From Candidatus Zixiibacteriota bacterium (GTDB lineage: Bacteria > Zixibacteria > MSB-5A5 > GN15 > JACZUZ01), in the NCBI GenBank assembly GCA_024280835.1, contig JAJRPJ010000017.1, positions 1 through 64,000 on the forward strand: a stretch of 64,000 bases of DNA, read 5' to 3'. The notes under the pieces were generated by a model. It was not told where the DNA came from. It saw nothing but the letters and a program-made list of their open reading frames with translations, and searched no databases. The stretch's first letter is position 1. The number at the start of each line of letters is the position of its first letter. Of the stretch, positions 25,309 through 32,177 are shown one piece after another. The position numbers and the translations under genes are program-made.

Positions 25309-25992
25309 CTAGCGTCTGGTTCTCTCGTCTTTGGGGGCTAGGAAGACTATTCCGATTCCAATTGAGACAAGAAACTGCTTGTCAGTCATGTCCCTTGTGA
25401 TACCTGCCTGGAGGGCAAAGCGAGCTCCGCGTTTTCCAGTTATCATACTTATTGAGCTAGATATTGAGTAAATAGGTCTTGGGGTCGCCCCGCTCCTTTG
25501 CCTAATAACTGGCGCCATAACTCCTGCACTTATGCTTGGGTAGATTGTTGTCACTGGGGAAAGTTTGTGACTGACAAACCCCGTGATTCTTCCTCCGAAA
25601 TATAGGGTATTCTGGACTTTGGCTCCAAAAATGCGGCTGGCTGTGACCGTATATGCCCCACGCACCCTCTCGTTTTTGCCAGGGCCAATTGCGGTGTATG
25701 ATACCGCTATCGAATTCGCAGAAGTCGTGTTTCGGCGAATTCGGGAATTGTGTTTGCCGATACTAAACCCAAACTCTGAGCTCTTGCTAGTTCCAAAACC
25801 TAGAGCCAGAGCGCCGCTAGAAACATCTCCCCCTACACCATAGCCAGCTGCGAGGCTTATGGGGACGGCGTCATCTTCCCATAGTTCCGCTAGTTCTTGG
25901 GACTGGACTGGCCTATTTGCTAACAACAATACGCTCATGATCATAATGAAAAGAGCGCTCAGGTGTGAGGGGCTTGGTTTAGTTTGTAACAT
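25309..25992 (-). CDS. predicted small outer-membrane beta-barrel protein
   Basis: 227 residues. An N-terminal hydrophobic segment (about 12-28) ends in a likely signal-peptidase site near VQSQE. The rest alternates polar and apolar residues with many Gly, Ser and Thr, and ends FLVSIGIGIVFL plus a charged tail, as expected of an 8-stranded barrel. I do not recognise a family. It is divergent from the DinB-like gene at 26103. Confidence 0.6.
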   Translation of the reverse strand: MLQTKPSPSHLSALFIMIMSVLLLANRPVQSQELAELWEDDAVPISLAAGYGVGGDVSSGALALGFGTSKSSEFGFSIGKHNSRIRRNTTSANSIAVSYTAIGPGKNERVRGAYTVTASRIFGAKVQNTLYFGGRITGFVSHKLSPVTTIYPSISAGVMAPVIRQRSGATPRPIYSISSSISMITGKRGARFALQAGITRDMTDKQFLVSIGIGIVFLAPKDERTRR

Positions 25993-26102
25993 ATGTCACA
26001 ATAATCAGTATCACATACTGTGTCAATGTGGTTGGTTTTCTGTAGAAAGCTGGCTATATGATTATGTGGAAGTTGCAGGCAATCTCAAAAGGAGAAAATA
26101 CT

Positions 26103-26606
26103 ATGTATCGCAAGGTAGCGGATTTTTTGAAGAGTTATGAATATGAAACAGCAGCTACGATTAAGACACTTGGCGCTTTGAGTGATGAATCATTGTCGCA
26201 GTCGGTTTGTAATGAGCATCGGACATTGGGGCGCATTGCCTGGCATACTGTGACGACTATCACTGAGATGATGTCGCAAACTGGACTTAGTTTGCCTGCT
26301 GTTGACAAGGATGCGCCTGTTCCGAAAACGGCGGCGGAAATAGTTGAGGGTTATAAGCGCGCGTCATCTGAGTTGGCGACAAAAGTTGAGGCTGAGTGGA
26401 CAGATGAGAGTTTGCTGACTGAGGATAATATGTATGGCGAGACTTGGGTTAAGGGTCAGACGCTGGCGGTTTTGGTTCATCATGAGATTCACCATCGCGG
26501 TCAGATGACGATTTTGATGCGTCAGGCGGGATTGAAAGTTCCGGGGATTTATGGGCCTTCTATGGAAGAATGGGCGGCTTTTGGGGCGCCTGTTCCTAGT
26601 GTTTGA
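26103..26606 (+). CDS. DinB-like protein
   Basis: 167 residues. The metal-site His residues are visible in RIAWHTVTTI and VHHEIHHRGQMTILMRQAG, the DinB/YfiT signature. The start at 26103 follows AAAAGGAG and is preferred over the upstream 26058. Function beyond membership of the DinB superfamily cannot be stated. A strong terminator follows. Confidence 0.88.
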   Translation: MYRKVADFLKSYEYETAATIKTLGALSDESLSQSVCNEHRTLGRIAWHTVTTITEMMSQTGLSLPAVDKDAPVPKTAAEIVEGYKRASSELATKVEAEWTDESLLTEDNMYGETWVKGQTLAVLVHHEIHHRGQMTILMRQAGLKVPGIYGPSMEEWAAFGAPVPSV

Positions 26607-26628
26607 AGCGCTTAAGAGTATTAAGAGG

Positions 26629-26664
26629 GGCGGTGTTGACATAGTGTCAACACCGCCTTTTTTT
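26629..26664 (+). terminator. intrinsic terminator after the DinB-like gene
   Basis: A perfect 13-bp stem (GGCGGTGTTGACA, 26629-26641, against 26645-26657) with a TAG loop, then seven T's. It lies between convergent genes. Confidence 0.95.
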
Positions 26665-26685
26665 GTGCCAATGATTTGATGTATT

Positions 26686-27099
26686 TCAAGCTGGCGGTTG
26701 TGATGGGGCGCCTGTTTTTTTTGAGCGGAAGCAGGTGGCCATTACGAGGATTACTGCGAAAATTCCAGCAGTCATGGCGATTGTTCTGGCGATTTCGATT
26801 GGGGCTATCAACCATGCCAGAGAATATATTATTCCTGCGATTGTGAAGGTCCAGCCCGCGAAGCGACGACGGGCCTGCCCATTTGGCGCGCCGCATTTCT
26901 CATCAGAAAGCGGTCTGATTTTTTTGGGAAGTGCATTTCCCATGACTATCAGGACGATACCGAAGACTATGCCCATGCCTCGTCTAGCTTGTTCGGGGTT
27001 AATGTAGTCATGGGCGCTGAGATATTGGGCCAGAAGTGACAGACCGATTATGCTGGCAGCTCCTAGTAAGGCTTTGAGTATTGGCTTGTTCTGCATCAT
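26686..27099 (-). CDS. small membrane protein, SdpI-like
   Basis: 137 residues with four hydrophobic segments. The middle reads MGNALPKKIRP and later RRFAGWTFTIAGI, resembling the GN.LPK..PN ... R.aG pattern of SdpI/YhfL-like membrane proteins, though the match is weak. The start at 27099 follows GGGAGAGAGG. It lies 52 bases downstream of an ArsR-family regulator on the same strand, as in Bacillus sdpRI, where SdpI is an immunity and signal-transducing protein. The functional transfer is inference. Confidence 0.6.
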   Translation of the reverse strand: MMQNKPILKALLGAASIIGLSLLAQYLSAHDYINPEQARRGMGIVFGIVLIVMGNALPKKIRPLSDEKCGAPNGQARRRFAGWTFTIAGIIYSLAWLIAPIEIARTIAMTAGIFAVILVMATCFRSKKTGAPSQPPA

Positions 27100-27151
27100 T
27101 TGAAACCTCTCTCCCATTTGGGATGGTATCTACGTTCTTATAACTACACCG

Positions 27152-27484
27152 TCAATTATTATCTTTGGCAAGCTCGGCGGATTCACCTGTCTCTAGTTTA
27201 TCTTTCACCATTACATCTGTTTTTAGCTGCATGCCGAATACTTGAGCGAATCCCAATAGGGCATCTTCGAGTACTGAAATTTTTAGGCGGTAGGTTATTG
27301 TGCGGCCGCTTTTGGTGGCGTCGACTAGGTCGGCTTCTAGTAGGGTTGAGAAATGGGCTGACATTGTTGGCTTTGAGACCTCGAATTCGGCGGACAACTC
27401 CCCTGCTGTTTTTGGTCCTTGGCGAAGGATTTCCAAGACTTTTCGTCTGGTTGGGTCGGCTAGGGCTTTGAATACTCTGCTCAT
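27152..27484 (-). CDS. ArsR/SmtB-family winged-helix repressor, SdpR-like
   Basis: 110 residues. MSRVFKALADPTRRKVLEIL, then AGELSAEFEVSKPTMSAHF as recognition helix region and the wing GRTITYRL. There is no Cys metal motif, so it belongs to the non-metal autorepressor type (SdpR/Rv2034-like). It is upstream of and likely co-transcribed with the SdpI-like gene. A near-perfect palindrome 6 bases before its start is the probable autoregulatory operator. Confidence 0.92.
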   Translation of the reverse strand: MSRVFKALADPTRRKVLEILRQGPKTAGELSAEFEVSKPTMSAHFSTLLEADLVDATKSGRTITYRLKISVLEDALLGFAQVFGMQLKTDVMVKDKLETGESAELAKDNN

Positions 27485-27490
27485 AGATTG

Positions 27491-27514
27491 ATAGTTAGCT
27501 AATTATCTAACTAT
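27491..27514 (-). promoter_or_regulatory. palindromic operator immediately before the ArsR-family start codon
   Basis: ATAGTTAG (27491-27498) is the exact reverse complement of CTAACTAT (27507-27514), and the intervening eight bases are almost palindromic too. It ends six bases before the ATG at 27484, so repressor binding could block both transcription start and, in RNA, the ribosome site. Confidence 0.7.
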
Positions 27515-27574
27515 TGTCAAGTAATAATGGCGAATATTCTGTACTATTGGCGTATGTTGTTGTCTGTACATGAC

Positions 27575-27787
27575 TTATTTGAGATTCTTATCCAAGACTT
27601 CGTCTTGGAAAATATCTTCAATTTTAATATTGAAGAGGCGTGCGGCTCTGAAGGCCAGCGGTAGACTTGGATCGAATTTGCCTTTTTCGATAGCATTGAT
27701 TGTCTGACGTGAGACATCCAAAGCTGTGGCGAGTTGGGCTTGGGTCCAGTCTCTTTCTGCGCGGAGGACTTTTAGCTTGTTCTTCAT
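27575..27787 (-). CDS. XRE-family transcriptional regulator (YozG-like)
   Basis: 70 residues, a bare helix-turn-helix: KVLRAERDWTQAQLATALDVSRQTINAIEKGKFDPSLPLAFRAAR is the core, read in pieces. It ends with the FNIKIEDIF motif typical of the short YozG type. Its ATG overlaps the stop of the upstream membrane protein gene (ATGA). Such regulators are usually paired with a small membrane protein and probably autoregulate the pair. Confidence 0.93.
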   Translation of the reverse strand: MKNKLKVLRAERDWTQAQLATALDVSRQTINAIEKGKFDPSLPLAFRAARLFNIKIEDIFQDEVLDKNLK

Positions 27788-28206
27788 TTGTACCTGCGAT
27801 ATCCGAGAACGACACTAGTGACACAAGTCAGGGCCATTATTACGATAAGATGTGAGATTTCAGGTTCGAATGTAATCAGTTTGCTGGCCTCAAGAGCTTC
27901 GTAGCTCAACCCCACTACCAGCCCTACTCCAAGCGCTATTGCCATGGCTTCGAGTTGTATCTTTCGCATCAGATCATCTAGTCCAACCAAGTGCTGTTTG
28001 TGGGCGAAAATCATTCCAAAGCCAAAACCTAGTTGGAGTAGGACGCTGATCATGGACAGCGTTGTGTTGTAGTCCCAAATGTATTCTGGGCCGAAAGTTG
28101 TGAGTGCTGTGGACATCACCCACGCGCTTGTCCAGAAGGCTAGTTGAATAGTGGTTTTTCGAGCTCGAGCTTCTAAGCTGCTGTTTTGAGTTGTCTCTTT
28201 GTTCAT
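27784..28206 (-). CDS. four-helix membrane protein paired with the XRE regulator
   Basis: 140 residues with four hydrophobic segments (about 20-40, 48-68, 87-107, 118-136) and a conserved-looking cytosolic loop DDLMRKIQLEAMA. It precedes the XRE regulator with a 4-base overlap. Function unknown; possibly a membrane ligand sensor for the regulator. Confidence 0.8.
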   Translation of the reverse strand: MNKETTQNSSLEARARKTTIQLAFWTSAWVMSTALTTFGPEYIWDYNTTLSMISVLLQLGFGFGMIFAHKQHLVGLDDLMRKIQLEAMAIALGVGLVVGLSYEALEASKLITFEPEISHLIVIMALTCVTSVVLGYRRYK

Positions 28207-28686
28207 TTGTCTGCTTTCTTTGTCTCAATGTATGGTTTCCTTTACTTTTCTTAGGATAGGCACGCAAACGACATATGTCAAGTACCTTTTACAAAAAGAT
28301 TGGTTTTAGTGACTATTTTTGATTTGCGGTAGATGAGTTAGTCTTTCATATACTGAATTTGAGAAACTGGGGATTTTGGGAATATAGTGGTTGTGGTGAG
28401 AATCTTACTTGAAGCATGCCCTAGAAGGGCTTGTTGATAAACCCCGAAACTGTTGCGTTGGGTCTTGCGACGGCGCTTTTTGCCGTTGTGTGACCCGACG
28501 CTCCCCTCTGAGCGAGTGTCAGGTCACAATTTTCAAAAAGCGAAAATCAAGACCCGACACAACTCAGTGGGACTTTATCAACAAGCCCAGAAGGGCAGGC
28601 CACCTGAACGTTCATGAATCGGTGCATTCAAGTTCGATGCTTGACGATTTGTGAACTGTTGGCGTTGAGCGAGCGCTTATCTGGGG
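28207..28686. other. intergenic region holding an inverted-repeat element
   Basis: 480 bases between the XRE/membrane pair and the DUF4126 gene. Apart from the 28427-28588 element I see no gene or clear promoter. Confidence 0.6.
28427..28588. mobile_element. 162-bp MITE-like element with 41-bp imperfect terminal inverted repeats
   Basis: The left end GGGCTTGTTGATAAA and its continuation to 28467 match, inverted, the right end 28548-28588 with some mismatches in the middle. AGAA flanks both ends (28423-28426 and 28589-28592) and could be a target duplication. Inside is an arm pair shared with the 16773 hairpin. No transposase frame is present, so it would be non-autonomous. Confidence 0.6.
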
Positions 28687-29790
28687 TTAGGTGCCTTCTG
28701 GGTTGGAAGGATATTTCGAGCGATATAATGGCACGGCAGTTTGCTCGATAGGATAGACGGGCGCTGGTGTTACATCCTCTGAATTAGATTGAGGTTGCTC
28801 TCCGTGAATAATCGAAATGAACTTGACAGCCAAATGCTCCTGTCCTTTGGGGAGCTGGAATTTTTCAATTCGATTTTCGTAGCGGATATTTAGTCTGTCG
28901 AGCAGTATGCCTTTTTTGAATTCGCATTGACTAAATTCTTCTTTGACAATGACGTAGTTGTGGATTTTGAAGCGTTTCTTGAAATGAATTGTGAGGTGTC
29001 CGTCGATTACGCTGAGATAGCCGCGATAGTTTGTACCGAATTTTTTATGCCCAATTTTGACTCCTTTGCCAGTAAATAACAGAAGATATATGTCAGATTC
29101 GCTTCGGATATGATATGATGGTATTAGGCTGTCGAATTTATCTGGTAGCGAGCTGACTAGAGAATCTCCTTTTACGATTTTCATGGCGCGCAGGACTGTT
29201 TTGATGATGGCGCTGATAGCCGAAAGTTCGAGCCGAATTAGGCGGATCATTTTGGGAAAGAAAATTGCTGTTATGGCCAGTATCGAAGCAACAAACCAGA
29301 ATGAAAGGACTGGATGAGCGGTTGCCATGTATACGCCTCCAATTACAACTACGTCCTCGGCGAGACTCATGGCGATATTGGTAAATGGCTCGGGACTTTG
29401 ATTGATAAGGAGTCGGGCGCCTGATTTTGAGGCATGCGACGAGAGCCCTACCCCACCTAAAACTAGCGCCGCGACAGTTTGGTTGACAGGGCCGATATCA
29501 CCGAGAGCGACAACTCCAAGAACCGCGGCGCCGACAGGGCGGATGAAAGTGTGAATTGCGTCCCAAATGCTGTCGACCCAAGGGATCTTATCAGCGAAAA
29601 ACTCGACTAAGAATAGTAAACCAGCCACTGCAATAACGTATGGTTCTGAGAGAATCGCGAGACCTTGTACCTGTTCGGGAAGTTGGAAGATTCCAAAACG
29701 AGTTCCCAGACCGATTGCCAAAACTGCGGCATAGAGATTTATTCCTGATAAATATGCCAGACCAAGGGCTGGTCCTAGTAATTGAATCAT
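28687..29790 (-). CDS. DUF4126 membrane domain fused to a soluble C-terminal domain
   Basis: 367 residues. Residues about 1-190 are DUF4126-like: LAYLSGINLYAAVLAIGLG, VEFFADKIPWVDSIWDAIHTF, IRPVGAAVLGV and SSHASKSGARLLINQSPEP, with internal membrane helices. Residues about 215-345 form a charged beta-rich domain (YLLLFTGKGVKIGHKKFG, GHLTIHFKKRFKIHNYVIV) that may be a PH-like or GRAM-like fold, followed by a Pro-rich tail. DUF4126 alone is usually about 190 residues, so this is a fusion. Function unknown. Confidence 0.82.
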   Translation of the reverse strand: MIQLLGPALGLAYLSGINLYAAVLAIGLGTRFGIFQLPEQVQGLAILSEPYVIAVAGLLFLVEFFADKIPWVDSIWDAIHTFIRPVGAAVLGVVALGDIGPVNQTVAALVLGGVGLSSHASKSGARLLINQSPEPFTNIAMSLAEDVVVIGGVYMATAHPVLSFWFVASILAITAIFFPKMIRLIRLELSAISAIIKTVLRAMKIVKGDSLVSSLPDKFDSLIPSYHIRSESDIYLLLFTGKGVKIGHKKFGTNYRGYLSVIDGHLTIHFKKRFKIHNYVIVKEEFSQCEFKKGILLDRLNIRYENRIEKFQLPKGQEHLAVKFISIIHGEQPQSNSEDVTPAPVYPIEQTAVPLYRSKYPSNPEGT

Positions 29791-30113
29791 GTGTATGTCT
29801 ACATCCCTTGACTGTTAGCTTTTTTCGGCAAAATAGAAATCACTCTTGCGCTTATCAAAATGTAGAGTTCGAGTTTGAATTGCAAGTGCGGGGTTGGTTA
29901 CGATAATCACTTCTATGAAGTCTACCGCTATGACATGCACTTATACGATCGACCTCCCGCCATCCCTCAAAAGCTGTGGCTTGACAGCGAGTTACCTGTT
30001 GTGGTACATTGGGTTGACTGTAATTTTGGCGGTTGTTTGATTTCAGAGAGCCGCCTGACTCCTCCCCAACGGTTCATAACGTTTTTTTCGCTTACGAGAG
30101 GTAGACTTTTACC
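29791..30113 (+). promoter_or_regulatory. divergent promoter region for the OPT operon
   Basis: 323 bases between divergent genes. TTGACA at 29981-29986 and TACATT at 30005-30010, with an 18-base spacer, form a plausible sigma-70 promoter about 100 bases before the OPT start. A plus frame from 29875 into the OPT gene is a shadow. Nothing else recognised. Confidence 0.45.
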
Positions 30114-32174
30114 ATGGCAGAGCCCGCGCATAGTTCTCAATCTGGTAGTTCGCAATCCGAATCAAAAATTGAGCAGTTTCAGCCTTATATTTCCGCTGAT
30201 AAAAATATTGCTGAAGTGACGATGAAGGCGCTGGTTTTGGGCGCTATTCTTTCGGTGGTCTTTGGTGTGGCTAATGCCTACTTGGCTTTGAAATATGGTA
30301 TGACTGTATCGGCTTCGATTCCTGCGGCGGTTATGTCGATGGCGATTCTGCGGACCCTGTTTAAGAACGTTACAGTTCTCGAGAATAATATTGTGCAGAC
30401 GGTTGGCTCCGCTGGCGAGTCACTGGCGGCTGGAATCACTTTTACTATTCCAGCGTTTTTTATATGGGCGGCGCAGCCGAAGTTTGCGGCGATGAAGGAT
30501 ATACTTGGTTCGGAGTTGCCTTCATGGTGGTTGATATTTCTGCTCTCAATGCTCGGCGGTACGCTGGGCATTTTGTTTATGATTCCATTGCGTCGCTATC
30601 TAGTTGAGAAAGAGCATAAGACTCTGGCTTTTCCGGAGGGCACGGCCTGTTCTGAGATTATTATCGCTGGCGAAGAAGGTGGCTCTAAAGCTAAGAGCGT
30701 TTTCTTGGGCATGGGTATCGGGGCGCTTTACAAGTTGCTAATGAACGGTGTGCGTGTATGGCCTGAGTCACTTGAGATGCATTTGAAGAAGTTCTTAAAG
30801 GGTGGCGTGCTTTCTATTGAAGCCACGCCAGCGCTTTTTGGAATTGGATATATTCTTGGGCCACGTGTGGCTGGGTTTATGCTTTCGGGGGCTGTGCTGG
30901 GTTATTTGGGTATTGCCCCGTTGCTGTCGTTTGTCGGTGGATTTATTCCTGAGGGCGTTTTTATTCCACCCGCTGGACCTGGTGACACGCCGCTGGGTAT
31001 GATGACGAGTGATGAACTTAGGACGTTCTATATTCGGTATTTGGGAATTGGAGGTGTTTCGGTTGGTGGCTTTATTGCGCTGTTGCGTGCGGCTCCGACG
31101 ATTGTTCATTCATTCCGCGAGGCTTTTGGTCAGGTGTTTGCAAGATTTAGTCCGAACGGGAACAAGGTCAACGATGCGGATGTACCGCGAACAGATAGAG
31201 ATTTACCATTTGTTTGGGTTCTTGGCGGTGTGCTTTTGGTCGTTGTGGCATTGTTCTTTTTGCCAGGGATTGATATTACAATTTCCGCTGGCGTGGCCGC
31301 TACGGTCTTTGGGTTTTTGTTTGTAGTTGTTGCGGCGCGGATTGTCGGTGAGATAGGTTCGACTAATTCGCCTGTCAGTGGTATGACTATTGCGACATTG
31401 TTAGTGACGGCGTTTATTTTGATGGCGACTGGCGCGACCGGTGTGGCGGGTATGGTGGCGACTTTGATGGTTGGTACGGTTGTTTGTATTGCTGTGTGTA
31501 TGTCAGGTGATATTGCACAGGATCTTAAGACGGGATATTTACTGGGCGCGACACCACGTAAGCAACAGCTGACTGAGTTTGTGGGTTTGATCTTCCCTGC
31601 TTTGGCGATGGGTGTGACGATTTATATTCTAGATGACGCATTTGGTTTTGTGGCTTCGGCTGAACATCCGAATCCGCTTGCTGCTCCGCAGGCTAATGCG
31701 ATGGCGACTATTGTGCAGGCGGCTTTTGGTGATGGACTGCCATGGGCGCCGATTTTAGCTGGTGGTATGATGGCTTTGGCGGTTGAGTTGTTGGGGATTC
31801 GTTCATTGCCATTTGCGATTGGAATGTATTTGCCGCTGTCACTATCTACGCCGATTTTCGCTGGTGGTATTTTGCATTGGATGATACATCGTCCGAGTAA
31901 GGCAACGAAAAGTGATAAGACATTGGTTAAAAAGTGGCATCAAAAAGGTATTCTCTTTAGTTCGGGAGTTGTCGCTGGTGATGCGTTGATCGGTGTGGCT
32001 GTTGCGGCGTTGGTGGCAGGCAGTACAACATATCAAGGTTATTTTGACAGTCATGGTGGCGCTGAGACGAGTTTAGTTGGTGAGTATGGGCCAGCGGTTT
32101 CGTTGTCTATCTTTGTGGCGCTGGCGTTGTATTCGTATCGTTATTTCAAGTCAAAGAGTAAAGATGAAGTTTAA
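30114..32174 (+). CDS. OPT family oligopeptide/metal-chelate transporter
   Basis: 686 residues with about 15 hydrophobic segments. The N-terminal KALVLGAILSVVFGVANAYL followed by LKYGMTVSASIPAAV, the KEHKTLAFPEGTACSEII block and the C-terminal LLGIRSLPFAIGMYLPLSLS are signatures of bacterial OPT transporters. The family imports peptides or metal chelates by proton symport; the substrate is not known here. GAGAGG precedes the ATG. It is followed after three bases by the glycosyltransferase-TPR gene, so the two are co-transcribed. Confidence 0.95.
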   Translation: MAEPAHSSQSGSSQSESKIEQFQPYISADKNIAEVTMKALVLGAILSVVFGVANAYLALKYGMTVSASIPAAVMSMAILRTLFKNVTVLENNIVQTVGSAGESLAAGITFTIPAFFIWAAQPKFAAMKDILGSELPSWWLIFLLSMLGGTLGILFMIPLRRYLVEKEHKTLAFPEGTACSEIIIAGEEGGSKAKSVFLGMGIGALYKLLMNGVRVWPESLEMHLKKFLKGGVLSIEATPALFGIGYILGPRVAGFMLSGAVLGYLGIAPLLSFVGGFIPEGVFIPPAGPGDTPLGMMTSDELRTFYIRYLGIGGVSVGGFIALLRAAPTIVHSFREAFGQVFARFSPNGNKVNDADVPRTDRDLPFVWVLGGVLLVVVALFFLPGIDITISAGVAATVFGFLFVVVAARIVGEIGSTNSPVSGMTIATLLVTAFILMATGATGVAGMVATLMVGTVVCIAVCMSGDIAQDLKTGYLLGATPRKQQLTEFVGLIFPALAMGVTIYILDDAFGFVASAEHPNPLAAPQANAMATIVQAAFGDGLPWAPILAGGMMALAVELLGIRSLPFAIGMYLPLSLSTPIFAGGILHWMIHRPSKATKSDKTLVKKWHQKGILFSSGVVAGDALIGVAVAALVAGSTTYQGYFDSHGGAETSLVGEYGPAVSLSIFVALALYSYRYFKSKSKDEV

Positions 32175-32177
32175 GCT

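Noticed and set aside
29866-29880. GTTCGAGTTTGA as a possible tRNA T-arm
   Set aside because: No acceptor or anticodon stems can be built around it; no tRNA genes were found in the window.
29875-30219. A 114-codon plus frame reading into the OPT gene
   Set aside because: Overlaps the OPT start in another frame, which has the family-matching N-terminus.
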